Positions 14,132-21,739 of a stretch of DNA of 21,907 bases are shown one piece after another (within the stretch, counting starts at the first letter, position 1; the number at the start of each line of letters is the position of its first letter). The position numbers and the translations under genes are program-made. Source of the DNA: JAVWGW01 sp036655915 (GTDB taxonomy: Bacteria > Actinomycetota > Coriobacteriia > Coriobacteriales > Eggerthellaceae); NCBI GenBank assembly GCA_036655915.1, contig JAVVPE010000028.1:1-21907 (forward strand), read 5' to 3'. A model generated the notes under the pieces. It was not told the DNA's origin and ran no database searches. It worked only from the letters and a program-made list of their open reading frames with translations.

Positions 14132-15454
14132 TTAGGCGCGGTCAAGTTTTTCAGCAGCCGCAGCCCCCGAAAATTCTTCCACATTGACCGAAATGCTGTG
14201 CTGGATGGGCTTCCACTTGGCCTTTTTCACCAAAGCGACAAGCGCTATAGGAATGTAGGTAAGCATGAACAGGGGGAACGTGAACATATAGCGCACTTTT
14301 TTACCCGTGGTGGAATGGATGTTGTCCCATTCGGTGAACGTGGTCAGCACCGCGAACACGAACATGAATATCGTATAGTTGAACAGGCAGAAGAAGATCG
14401 AGGAGGCCGAAGAGGCGACCATGACGCCGGTGGACATCGCACCGGTAAGGCCAAGCACCAAAATGATGGCGTTAAACGTGATGGATACGATGGTGAGCAA
14501 CATGCCCGGCGCAATGGTCATAAGCATGTCGTAGCAGGCAAAACGCGAACCCTTCGGGTTGGTGACGACGCCCTTTGCCAAGCGGCCGCCGTATTTGCCG
14601 AACACCTGGTAAAAACCTTTGGCCCAACGGAAACGCTGGTTCCACGAATCTTTAAACGTGATGGGTTGTTCATCGTAGAGGATGGCCGTGGGGCAATACG
14701 CGATGCGCTCGCCTTGCAAAATGGTGTTGGCCGAAAATTCGATGTCTTCGGTAAGCAGATGCCACTTCCAGCCACCGGCGCGCTCTATCAGTTCGGCCGA
14801 CACGAAAAAGCCCGTGCCAGAAACCGCGCAGCTGGTTTTGAGCGTTAAGCGCGCTTGGTTGAGATACTTCGCTTCGCGCAGAAACCACACGGCATAACCT
14901 GCGGAAATCCAGTTGGAATCGTAGTTTTTCGAGTTGCGGTAACTGGTGGAAGCCTTGGCGCCATTGTCATAGGTGGCGTTCATTTCGCGGAAATAATTCA
15001 CATCAAGCACGTTGTCGGCATCGAAGACAAAATAGGCTTCGTAGCCCGCATCGCTGTAGTGTTCACGGATGCAGGAAAAGCAGTAATCGAGCGCGTAGCC
15101 CTTGCCCACTTCCTTCTTGTTGAAGCGCGGAAACACGATGGCGCCCGCTTCCCGTGCAACTTCGGCCGTATTGTCGGTGCAATTATCGGCAACCACAAAC
15201 ACATCGATGAGTTCCTGCGGGTAGTTTTGCACTTTGATGGAGTGAATCAAATCGCCGATGACCGCATTTTCGTTACGCGCAGAAATAACGGCGGCAAAGC
15301 GGTGGTTCGTTTTGGCGACAAGCTGCTTGGGCTTGCGCGTGAGCACGACCAAGACATAATAAAGCTGATACACATAGCACAGCGAAAACGCCAAAAACAC
15401 GCAGAAGTTAAAGATATCCACGAAAGAAATCTGCGAGAAAAATTGATCCAACAC
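14132..15454 (-). CDS. Membrane family-2 glycosyltransferase (cellulose/hyaluronan synthase-like)
   Basis: The predicted protein is 440 residues. An N-terminal membrane segment (about 11-38) precedes a GT2 catalytic domain with AVISARNE (55-62), the metal-binding DAD (145-147), TED (236-238) and QRFRW (273-277), followed by about three or four C-terminal membrane segments. QxxRW with a TED motif marks processive or polymer-forming inverting transferases, so it probably builds or exports a surface polysaccharide. The GTG at 15454 has AAGGAG 6 bases upstream; the frame runs on to a TTG at 15544 without a better site. The C-terminal tail after the last membrane segment is cytoplasmic and basic. 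No polymer-modifying genes are adjacent, and the GH3 gene downstream has its own promoter region, so a joint role is unproven. Confidence 0.87.
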   Translation of the reverse strand: MLDQFFSQISFVDIFNFCVFLAFSLCYVYQLYYVLVVLTRKPKQLVAKTNHRFAAVISARNENAVIGDLIHSIKVQNYPQELIDVFVVADNCTDNTAEVAREAGAIVFPRFNKKEVGKGYALDYCFSCIREHYSDAGYEAYFVFDADNVLDVNYFREMNATYDNGAKASTSYRNSKNYDSNWISAGYAVWFLREAKYLNQARLTLKTSCAVSGTGFFVSAELIERAGGWKWHLLTEDIEFSANTILQGERIAYCPTAILYDEQPITFKDSWNQRFRWAKGFYQVFGKYGGRLAKGVVTNPKGSRFACYDMLMTIAPGMLLTIVSITFNAIILVLGLTGAMSTGVMVASSASSIFFCLFNYTIFMFVFAVLTTFTEWDNIHSTTGKKVRYMFTFPLFMLTYIPIALVALVKKAKWKPIQHSISVNVEEFSGAAAAEKLDRA

Positions 15455-15778
15455 CGACTGCTCCTTAACGGGCGCCCACACGCGCACACCCCTACCTATT
15501 TTTTGGGCGCACACTGCCCCACGCGCACAAACATTGATCCCCAAGGGGGAACTTAAACTGCACAGATTATAGCTACTTTGGAATGCCCCTGCCGCGTTGG
15601 AAGCCGTTCGTTACCTTGCACGCGCTATTTGCCGCATGAAACTACCGATTTGGCATACCTTCACCACATCTCTTCCATATTTTTTAAGCGTTTCTTGAGC
15701 GCTTTTCAGGGCGGGATTGCCGCATGGGCGCCTTGTGATAACCTGAAACGGTTAACGAGATTTGCTGGAAGGATGATT
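15455..15778. other. Divergent intergenic region between GT2 and ahcY genes
   Basis: This 324-bp gap must hold promoters for both genes. I see an AT-rich stretch at about 15676-15686 and a weak hairpin AAGCG/CGCTT (15686-15704) followed by a few T residues. I do not find a convincing SAH riboswitch ahead of the SAH hydrolase gene or any clear -35/-10 pair. Confidence 0.4.
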
Positions 15779-17038
15779 ATGAACCACGATATTCGCGATA
15801 TAACTCTTGCCGATGCTGGGCTTGAACGCATTTTATGGGCCGACCGCGACATGCCGGTACTTGCCCGCATCCGCGAGCGTTTTGCGGTCGAAAAGCCGCT
15901 GGAAGGCATGCGCATTGGTGCCTGCCTGCACGTAACCACCGAAACTGCCAACCTTATGCGCACCTTGGCGGCCGGCGGCGCCGAAGTGTATCTGTGCGCT
16001 TCCAACCCTCTTTCCACCCAAGACGATACGGCGGCTGCCCTGGTGCAGCATTTTGGCATTCCCACCTTTGCCATCAAAGGCGAAGACACCGAAACCTACT
16101 ATCGGCACGTCGATGCTGTGATTGGCGCCCACCCGCACATCACCATGGATGACGGCGCCGATGTGGTGGGGCGCATTCACGAAAGCTTCCCCGAAGCGGT
16201 GGATGGCATTTTGGGCGGTACCGAAGAAACGACGACGGGCGTGATTCGCCTGCAGGCCATGGCTGCCCAAGGGGCACTGCGCTACCCCATCATTGCGGTG
16301 AACGAAGCTAAAACGAAGCACTTTTTTGACAACCGCTACGGCACGGGGCAATCGACGCTTGATGGCATTGTGCGCCTTACCAACCGCCTGCTTGCCGGGC
16401 GCACGTTGGTGGTTTCTGGCTATGGCTGGTGCGGAAAAGGGCTGGCCATGCGCGCAAAGGGCATGGGTTGCCGCGTTGTTGTGTGCGAAATTGACCCCAC
16501 CGCCGCACTCGAAGCGCACATGGATGGCTTTTCGGTTATGCCGCGCGCCGAAGCCGCGAAGGTGGCCGATATTTGGGTGACCGTGACGGGCAACTTAAAC
16601 GTAATCGACGAAGAATGCTACAGCAACCTGAAAGACGGTGCGATTATCTGCAATTCGGGTCACTTCAATTCCGAAATCAACATCCCCTGGCTGATCGAAC
16701 ACGCCACCGCGCGCAAGGAACTCAAGCCCCTGGTGGAAGAATTCACGTTTGCAGACGGCCGCACCTGTGTGCTTTTGGCTGAAGGACGCCTGGTAAATCT
16801 TTCCGGCGCAGAAGGCCACCCCGCTTCCGTGATGGATATGAGCTTCGCCAACCAAGCATTGTGCGCGGAATACCTGATAGGCCACGCGGAAAATATGCAA
16901 CCCGATTGCCACGTGGTCCCCGCAGACATCGACGCCGCCATAGCCAAAGTAAAGCTGGAAACCCTCGGCGTAAAGATCGACACCCTCACCCCCGAACAGG
17001 TGAAATACATGAACTCCTGGGAAATGGGAACCGTTTAG
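15779..17038 (+). CDS. ahcY: S-adenosylhomocysteine hydrolase
   Basis: This 419-residue NAD-dependent enzyme splits S-adenosylhomocysteine into adenosine and homocysteine, removing the inhibitory product of methyl transfer. The catalytic set is visible: His51 (HVTTETANL), Asp125, Glu150, Lys180 and Asp184 in NEAKTKHFFDN, matching human D131, E156, K186 and D190 at a constant offset. The NAD loop is GYGWCGKG (214-221). The length fits the short archaeal/Thermotoga form. I chose the ATG at 15779 because AAGG lies 6 to 7 bases before it; an ATG at 15773 abuts the site and the open frame from 15578 has no site. It is transcribed alone. The radical SAM gene nearby uses S-adenosylmethionine but yields other products, so no direct link is implied. 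Confidence 0.95.
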   Translation: MNHDIRDITLADAGLERILWADRDMPVLARIRERFAVEKPLEGMRIGACLHVTTETANLMRTLAAGGAEVYLCASNPLSTQDDTAAALVQHFGIPTFAIKGEDTETYYRHVDAVIGAHPHITMDDGADVVGRIHESFPEAVDGILGGTEETTTGVIRLQAMAAQGALRYPIIAVNEAKTKHFFDNRYGTGQSTLDGIVRLTNRLLAGRTLVVSGYGWCGKGLAMRAKGMGCRVVVCEIDPTAALEAHMDGFSVMPRAEAAKVADIWVTVTGNLNVIDEECYSNLKDGAIICNSGHFNSEINIPWLIEHATARKELKPLVEEFTFADGRTCVLLAEGRLVNLSGAEGHPASVMDMSFANQALCAEYLIGHAENMQPDCHVVPADIDAAIAKVKLETLGVKIDTLTPEQVKYMNSWEMGTV

Positions 17039-17068
17039 CATTCCCCGCCGCCAACAATGGCAAAGACA

Positions 17069-17188
17069 GGCGGTCTGTGGTGAGTCAGATAGGCGTGAAA
17101 GACCGAGCTGCTTGAAGTAAGCGTACTCCCTGTACGCGCACGAAAGCCGCGAAAGTCTTGAACGTCTAGCTGGCCGCCACAGCCCGCC
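17069..17188. repeat. 120-bp element bounded by 12-bp inverted repeats
   Basis: GGCGGTCTGTGG (17069-17080) and CCACAGCCCGCC (17177-17188) are inverted copies with one difference. At its middle lies a perfect hairpin, GCGTAC/GTACGC with loop TCCCT (17120-17137 region). It fills the space between the convergent ahcY and TIGR03915-type genes and ends 2 bases before the latter's stop codon. Such an arrangement fits a small non-autonomous repeat or REP-like element, or a shared bidirectional structure ending both transcripts. No other copy is in the window. Confidence 0.5.
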
Positions 17189-17189
17189 G

Positions 17190-18161
17190 TCAGGTTAGTT
17201 CAGTTATGTTGCGCCATAACCTCTGCGGCATAAACTGTTGGCGCAGTTCGGGATTGTAGCGCGCTTCCACCGCTACGTGATCGTAGAACGATTTCCAAGC
17301 CGCCTGCATCTGCGCCTCTTCGGCGGCAGGTGCAGGCACCTGCAATGTGTCGGTTTTCACCAGATACCACGATGCCGATTGTGCGCTTTTGTTGCGTGGA
17401 CGACGTGCTTCCCCGCTCACTTCCCTACCCCCAACCCCCTCAATAAAAGATGCGCCCGCCACACTTGGCGCAAGGGCTGCGGGTGCCGCAAGAGGCACAA
17501 GCGGCGCAGCTGTCGCGGGTGCGGCACCTTCATAAACGCCGGCAAGTTTATGCACTTCATCGTAGATCATAAAATTTTGCGTGTTGAAGCGAGCTGAAAA
17601 CCAATCCATCACCAGGGGCACCACCGATGCATTGGGGTTACAGCGGGCAAACCACACATCCCCCTGCAAGTGCTCAAAACGTAAAAATTGCATGATGCGA
17701 TGGCGTTCGTTATAAACAGCACGATTGAGCTGGTGAAAACCGGAAACATCGGGGTGCGCTATAGCGGAAAGCGCCCTGTTCCCGGCCGCCCCACCGCTTT
17801 GCGTGCACACACCGCCACAGCGCGCCTTACGCTGGCAGCCAGCGCAGCTGCCAGCCGCATTTTGCGCAAGCGCGTAACGCACGAAGCGATAGATGCTGTT
17901 TGCCGCCTGACGATCATCGGAAAGCGAGGTGGTCAGCACCGCTTCAAACACCGCTTGGCCGCAGGCGCGCACAATGCCGCGGCGCACGCGCGCTGCACAA
18001 TGCAGGTCAGTTTCAATTTCGTGCACTTCTTGATCAAGGCGCAGCTGTGCGTATTCAAAGCGCACAATATCTTCCGGCTGTTCATGCTGTTCATACGCCC
18101 TAAATATCGCCGTGAGCAAGCCTTCGAGGGAACCATCGTATATATAGGCCACAGCGCTCAT
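17190..18161 (-). CDS. TIGR03915-type putative DNA repair/metabolism protein with Cys4 insertion
   Basis: This 323-residue protein belongs to the family that accompanies the radical SAM protein encoded upstream, together thought to repair or modify DNA; the reaction is unknown. Family landmarks are AYIYDGSLEGLLTAIF near the start, ANSIYRFVRYA (87-97), HPDVSGFHQLNRAVYNERHR (136-155) with ...FLRFEHL, and the C-terminal NPELRQQFMPQRLW. Two things are odd. Where the family normally has a short basic loop, residues 101-134 carry four cysteines at 106, 109, 115 and 119 (C-x2-C-x5-C-x3-C), which could bind zinc or an Fe-S cluster. A second insertion, Ala-Pro-Val-rich, covers about 212-265. The ATG at 18161 overlaps the upstream TGA (ATGA), so the pair is co-translated, and both depend on the SOS-type promoter at 19602-19650. 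Confidence 0.85.
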   Translation of the reverse strand: MSAVAYIYDGSLEGLLTAIFRAYEQHEQPEDIVRFEYAQLRLDQEVHEIETDLHCAARVRRGIVRACGQAVFEAVLTTSLSDDRQAANSIYRFVRYALAQNAAGSCAGCQRKARCGGVCTQSGGAAGNRALSAIAHPDVSGFHQLNRAVYNERHRIMQFLRFEHLQGDVWFARCNPNASVVPLVMDWFSARFNTQNFMIYDEVHKLAGVYEGAAPATAAPLVPLAAPAALAPSVAGASFIEGVGGREVSGEARRPRNKSAQSASWYLVKTDTLQVPAPAAEEAQMQAAWKSFYDHVAVEARYNPELRQQFMPQRLWRNITELT

Positions 18162-19582
18162 GCCGGCTGCACCTGCGCAACAGGCACGCCGCTGCCTTCC
18201 CACAGATCGGCTGGCTGCCGCAACGCGGGTAAGGGTGGTGCTGCGGCACAAGATTTGTGCGCGCCTTCCGAAACCTCTTCAAACAAGTTGAGCTGCCCCG
18301 CAAGCGCCTTATCGGCGCGGCGGCCGTGCTTGCCGCCCTTGATGGGCGCCACCAGCTGGGCACGCAGCGCTTCGCGGGAATAATCGACACCGTAGCCCTG
18401 ATAGAGGCCGCCGCAGGTGATGAAGAAGCGAGCACGCTTGTAAGCCACGCCGAGTTTTCGCAGCTCACTTTCACGCAATCCCGTAGCCCGCCGTGCCTGC
18501 ATGATCAGTTTTGCACCCCGCACACCGATGCCCGGCACACGCAAGAGCACTTCGTAGGAAGCCGAGTTTACTTCCACAGGAAAAATGTCGAGGTGATTGA
18601 GCGCCCAATTCGCCTTGGGATCAAGCAGGGGGTCAAGAAAGGGGTTTTCCTGATCGATTATTTCTTCCACATCAAAGTGGTAGAAGCGCAAAAGCCAATC
18701 GGCTTGATACAGGCGATGTTCACGGTTGAGCTGCACGGCCGTACCCGCCGGAAGGCGCGCATCTTCGTTGACGGGCAGGTAGGCGCTGAAAAATACCCGC
18801 TTGAGTTCCAGGTTTTTATACAGCGAGGCCGAAAGATTAAGTATCTGAAAATCGCTTTCAGGGGTGGCACCAATGATCATCTGCGTGGACTGCCCCGCCG
18901 GTACAAAGGCTCGCGTTTTTTTGGCTGGGCGCGCCTGCGACATATAACATTTTTCTTTGCGCATGATGGCGCGGGTATCTTTATCTTCTGCAATGTTCGC
19001 TTTAATTTGATACATCGGCGCCAAGATATGCTGTTTGCTTTTTTCGGGCGCAAGCAACTGTAGACTTTTTTGCGAGGGAAGTTCCATATTGACACTTAGG
19101 CGGTCGGCCAGATGGCCCAGTTGTGCGATCAATTCGGGGGAAGTGCCCGGCACCGCCTTGGCATGAATATAGCCGCGAAAACCGTATTCGTAACGCAGGA
19201 TTTCAAGAGCCCCCACCATAAGTTCCGTTGTAAAATCGGGTGTTTTGATAACCCCTGACGATAAAAACAAGCCTTCGATATAGTTACGCCGGTAAAACCC
19301 GATAACAAGATCGGCCAGTTCACGGGGGCGAAACGCCACCCGCAGCGTATCGTTTGAGCTGCGGTTTACGCAGTAGGCGCAATCGTAGATGCACACGTTG
19401 GTCATAAGCACCTTCAGCAGCGTGATGCAGCGCCCATCGGCCGCAAAGCTATGGCAAATGCCTGCAGCAAGCGTGTTGCCCAGCTTCCCCTTCTGCGCAT
19501 CACGGTCGATACCCGAAGATGTGCAGGCAACATCGTACTTCGCCGCATCGGTAAGAATCGCAAGTTTTTCAGCAAGCTCCAT
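18158..19582 (-). CDS. Putative DNA modification/repair radical SAM protein (TIGR03916-type)
   Basis: This 474-residue protein has the radical SAM cluster motif CIYDCAYC (Cys 64, 68, 71; C-x3-C-x2-C) and a C-terminal helix-hairpin-helix, VLLRVPGIGVRGAKLI (345-360), a usual DNA-binding element. It thus should bind a [4Fe-4S] cluster, cleave S-adenosylmethionine, and act on DNA. Extra cysteines at 20, 43 and 52 precede the motif. It always appears paired with a TIGR03915-type partner in the genomes I know; here that gene overlaps its stop by ATGA. GGAGG is 5 bases before the ATG at 19582. The promoter carries two LexA-like boxes, so expression should rise on DNA damage. The substrate lesion is unknown; photoproduct-lyase-like chemistry is only an analogy. 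Confidence 0.9.
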   Translation of the reverse strand: MELAEKLAILTDAAKYDVACTSSGIDRDAQKGKLGNTLAAGICHSFAADGRCITLLKVLMTNVCIYDCAYCVNRSSNDTLRVAFRPRELADLVIGFYRRNYIEGLFLSSGVIKTPDFTTELMVGALEILRYEYGFRGYIHAKAVPGTSPELIAQLGHLADRLSVNMELPSQKSLQLLAPEKSKQHILAPMYQIKANIAEDKDTRAIMRKEKCYMSQARPAKKTRAFVPAGQSTQMIIGATPESDFQILNLSASLYKNLELKRVFFSAYLPVNEDARLPAGTAVQLNREHRLYQADWLLRFYHFDVEEIIDQENPFLDPLLDPKANWALNHLDIFPVEVNSASYEVLLRVPGIGVRGAKLIMQARRATGLRESELRKLGVAYKRARFFITCGGLYQGYGVDYSREALRAQLVAPIKGGKHGRRADKALAGQLNLFEEVSEGAHKSCAAAPPLPALRQPADLWEGSGVPVAQVQPA

Positions 19583-19601
19583 GGATTCCTCCGCTTCAAA
19601 A

Positions 19602-19650
19602 CGAATATTTGTTCGTGTTTCATCTTACACAAACAAGTGTTCGTTGTCAA
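19602..19650 (-). promoter_or_regulatory. SOS-type promoter with two LexA-like boxes
   Basis: On the minus strand TTGACA (19650-19645), a 17-base spacer and TAAGAT (19627-19622) form a near-consensus promoter. The spacer holds CGAACACTTGTTTG (19643-19630), and CGAACAAATATTCG (19615-19602) lies between the -10 element and the ribosome binding site. Each differs at one position from the Gram-positive LexA consensus CGAACRNRYGTTYG. Box centres are 28 bp apart. LexA bound at either box would block transcription of the radical SAM operon. Confidence 0.85.
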
Positions 19651-19677
19651 CGAAAAGATTGCCGCGCCACGCGGTGC

Positions 19678-20331
19678 CTAGTCCTTGATGATGATGCCCA
19701 AGCGCTGCGCAATTCCCGCCGCCTGAAACATATCCATCGAACAGCCCTGCAGTTCGTGCATATTTTCAGAAACGGTGATGTCCCCAATCTGATTGCCCGA
19801 AAAGTCGATCCCTTTCAGGTTCGTCATAAAAAAGCCCACGCCCGTAAAACGCGTATCGATAGGTTCAAAAAACTTGATTGATGCCTCGGATATATCTGCC
19901 TGCGAAAAATCGCTTCCCTGCGCCCCTACGCACTCAAACTTCGCTTTCGTGAAGTTGGCATACTGAAAAACTGAATCCCTTATACTCACATATTTCAGCA
20001 CCGCTTCGCTAAAATCAGTGCCAAGAAATTTACAGGAAGAAAATTCACAGCGGTTGAAATAGGCCAGGTGAAGGCAGCTGTTTGAAAAATCGCATCCCTC
20101 GAAAACCACATCCTCAAACGAAGCCCGCTCCAAATCACAATCCCGAAAGACGCATTGCTTCACGGTCGATGCCGAAAGATCAAGGTGCGCCAGATCGCTG
20201 CTGGTTTGCGCAGCGCCCTCAAGCGCAAGCTGCGTCAGCTCGCGGTCGCCCTCGGTGACACGCTCGATGTACGTGACCAGGTTATCAACGGCGGTCAAAT
20301 CCCCAAAAATGTGCGGTTTGCTTATCTTCAA
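19678..20331 (-). CDS. Pentapeptide-repeat protein
   Basis: This 217-residue protein has many degenerate A(D/N)LXX-type repeats from about residue 48 to 180 (for example DLERASFEDVVFEGCDF, ANFTKAKFECV, SDFSQADISEAS), which form a right-handed beta-helix with Phe or Leu stacked in the core. The N-terminal 45 residues and the last 40 are outside the repeats. Some such proteins mimic DNA and protect gyrase from quinolones or microcins (Qnr, McbG); others have no known role, and nothing here settles it. The start is a TTG at 20331 with AGGAAAG about 5 bases upstream; I see no ATG alternative near it. It lies directly upstream of the SOS-type promoter and ends 28 bases before its -35 element, so it is not part of that operon. 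Confidence 0.82.
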   Translation of the reverse strand: MKISKPHIFGDLTAVDNLVTYIERVTEGDRELTQLALEGAAQTSSDLAHLDLSASTVKQCVFRDCDLERASFEDVVFEGCDFSNSCLHLAYFNRCEFSSCKFLGTDFSEAVLKYVSIRDSVFQYANFTKAKFECVGAQGSDFSQADISEASIKFFEPIDTRFTGVGFFMTNLKGIDFSGNQIGDITVSENMHELQGCSMDMFQAAGIAQRLGIIIKD

Positions 20332-20413
20332 GATGCTTTCCTACTCTGTTTGGCGCAAGAACCCAGCGCGTACCCTCACACCAAAGCAAGGGTATGCCAG
20401 GGGAAAGCGCAGA

Positions 20414-20947
20414 CTATTTTTCGATGTCGTAAGGCCAGCTATTGATGCCGCCCGCATCAAGCACGGGGGCAAACCCCAGACTTGCCAGATGTTGCGCCGC
20501 CTGAGCACTGCGCACACCGCTGCGGCAGTAGACGATAAAAGCCGAAGCATCATTTGCGCTGGTAAGACCCTTGGCTTGCGCGGCTGCATCAAGCCCGGCA
20601 GCGCGCGCTTCGGCGTCTGTTTTGGCAGAGTTTATGGCACCTAAGGGCAGCAGGTAGGCACCGGGAATGTGACCCTGGGCATATTCGCTCGGCTCGCGCA
20701 CGTCAATCAACAGCGCGTCGGGGTAGTTTTCCCCTATCTGTTTGGTTTGTTCTGGGCTGATCACGCTGACCCCCTGAGTAGACATAATGGTTTCAAGCGA
20801 TGCGCCCGCACTAGCGGCAGGATTTTCGGCCGGCGCAGGCGAATTTGCGGCAGAAGTACTGCAGCCCGCAAGAGCCACGCTCGCCACAAACGCCAGGGCG
20901 CACAAGCCGCCGCAAACGCACCGAGATATGTTCATTTTCGCTTTCAT
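20414..20947 (-). CDS. Rhodanese-like lipoprotein
   Basis: The predicted protein is 177 residues. A signal peptide ends in the lipobox LAGC, so it should be anchored to the outer face of the membrane. After an Ala-Pro-Ser-rich spacer comes a single rhodanese domain with LLIDVREPSEYAQGHIPGA and the active-site loop YCRSGVRS, whose cysteine (residue 141 here) can carry sulfane sulfur. Exported single-domain rhodaneses may take part in extracytoplasmic sulfur chemistry; the partner is unknown. There is no ribosome binding site before the ATG at 20947, nor before those at 20956 and 20935. TACAAT (20960-20955 on this strand) ends 7 bases before 20947, so the message may be leaderless, which is why I chose that start. 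Confidence 0.85.
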   Translation of the reverse strand: MKAKMNISRCVCGGLCALAFVASVALAGCSTSAANSPAPAENPAASAGASLETIMSTQGVSVISPEQTKQIGENYPDALLIDVREPSEYAQGHIPGAYLLPLGAINSAKTDAEARAAGLDAAAQAKGLTSANDASAFIVYCRSGVRSAQAAQHLASLGFAPVLDAGGINSWPYDIEK

Positions 20948-21048
20948 GGGAGGCATTGTAGCACGCCGCCCTGTTGTTTCCTCGTCGGGAAACGGCGACG
21001 TGCGCGCAAGGTTAAGCGTCTGCCGTCGAAGAAAGCTTCCCGTATCCG

Positions 21049-21207
21049 CTATTCCAGCGGCAGGCTAAGAAAGTTTCCCTCATACATAACCAGATTGCCT
21101 TCTTCGTCTGAGTAAAGCCCATCAGGAAGATGTTTGCCGGCAGCGTCGCACAGCATCTCTTCATCATCCCAGTAATACCCGTCAGGAAGTTTTTCGACAT
21201 CACCCAT
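21049..21207 (-). CDS. Small acidic protein of unknown function with an internal repeat
   Basis: This 52-residue frame is shorter than usual cut-offs but has an AGAGGGG site 7 bases before its ATG and codon use that makes sense. It holds two similar units, LPDGYYWDDEE and LPDGLYSDEEG, about 20 residues apart. It is strongly acidic with no membrane segment. It starts 19 bases after the upstream 101-residue gene, so the two form a small operon. I do not recognise a family. An 80-residue frame that overlaps it on the same strand has no such features and I take that one as a shadow. Confidence 0.65.
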   Translation of the reverse strand: MGDVEKLPDGYYWDDEEMLCDAAGKHLPDGLYSDEEGNLVMYEGNFLSLPLE

Positions 21208-21226
21208 GCTTTATCCCCTCTGAATT

Positions 21227-21532
21227 TCAATCCGTAGCTTTTTGGAAAGTACAATCTATCACACCCGATGCCTCTTGTTCTGGGATTCCCCTCTTACCCC
21301 CGTTAATGTTGCTCGCACTCATGTCAATTTGTTCATACGCCTCTTCTGGCGTTGACATTCTGATGGTTTCGCCTTTAGCAAGTATCATCAAAGGTGGGCC
21401 CGTGATAGCTGTTGACCCATCGCTGAAATAAAGCGGCTCAAAAGCCTCGTAGCCATTCCATTCACCCAAAGGCGAAACATCCTCGTAACCGTTGCTCTTT
21501 GCAAATTTGATTATGTCTTCAATTTTTCTCAT
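21227..21532 (-). CDS. Small protein of unknown function (101 residues)
   Basis: The protein begins MRKIEDIIKFAKSNGYED and contains YEAFEPLYFSDGS, GPPLMILAKGETIRMSTPEEAYEQID; I recall similar small unknown proteins from gut Clostridia, sharing the pattern of a PLxILxKGxxIRMST core, but know no function. It is soluble, acidic and lacks catalytic motifs that I can name. The local base composition is lower in GC than the rest of the window, which hints at transfer. The ATG (21532) overlaps the TGA of a short upstream frame as ATGA, and a 52-residue gene follows after 19 bases. Small co-oriented genes like this often are toxin-immunity or phage cargo, but nothing here proves that. Confidence 0.7.
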   Translation of the reverse strand: MRKIEDIIKFAKSNGYEDVSPLGEWNGYEAFEPLYFSDGSTAITGPPLMILAKGETIRMSTPEEAYEQIDMSASNINGGKRGIPEQEASGVIDCTFQKATD

Positions 21533-21633
21533 TTGACAAATTCTTTCAGTATCTTTTCTACAATATTAGATGAGCAGGAGCGCAGCAATATGAAGAAACA
21601 CCCCGGTGCGATACCGGGGTGTTCATCCTGCAT
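21529..21633 (-). pseudogene. Possible 3' remnant of a gene upstream of the 101-residue gene
   Basis: A 34-codon frame ends in SSNIVEKILKEFVK and its TGA overlaps the next ATG as ATGA, as expected for a translationally coupled pair. Its 5' half, however, reads through the hairpin at 21597-21623 and has no ribosome binding site. The last 15 or so codons may be what is left of a lost upstream partner. Chance is a fair alternative. Confidence 0.2.
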
Positions 21634-21733
21634 TTTGTATACCGTTTGCAGAAACGGTTCAATTTGTTGACTCGGTCGATTTCTTTACCGCTTGACCGAA
21701 AGCGGTAAGGTGCAGCGCCTGTTGCCAAGCGAC
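21595..21733 (-). ncRNA. Small RNA candidate of about 140 bases
   Basis: A promoter at 21740-21767 and a terminator at 21597-21623 bound a region with no convincing coding frame. Two more perfect hairpins lie inside: TTACCGCTT/AAGCGGTAA with a 6-base loop (21685-21708) and ACCGTTT/AAACGGT with a 4-base loop (21641-21658). The row of three stable stems with single-stranded links is typical of a trans-acting sRNA, or of a tracrRNA-like molecule, though no CRISPR array or cas gene is in view. The 9-base TTACCGCTT recurs at 21837-21845, at the end of the upstream gene. No family recognised. Confidence 0.55.
21597..21623 (-). terminator. Rho-independent terminator
   Basis: AACACCCCGGT and ACCGGGGTGTT form a perfect 11-bp stem with a 5-base loop. 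On the minus strand it is followed by TCTTC, preceded by the TT of the stem, a modest T-run; the plus strand has none. It ends the small RNA candidate described at 21595-21733. Confidence 0.75.
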
Positions 21734-21739
21734 CCCCTC

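Noticed and set aside
15578..15778. Longer ahcY start, or an SAH riboswitch before ahcY
   Set aside because: The extension does not resemble SAH hydrolase and has no ribosome binding site; no SAH riboswitch core could be made out.
21012..21254. 80-residue minus-strand frame
   Set aside because: It overlaps the 52-residue frame, which has a strong ribosome binding site and an internal repeat; the 80-residue frame has neither.
21595..21733. tracrRNA of a type II CRISPR system
   Set aside because: The hairpin row looks similar, but no CRISPR repeat, anti-repeat partner or cas gene is in the window; kept only as an open possibility.
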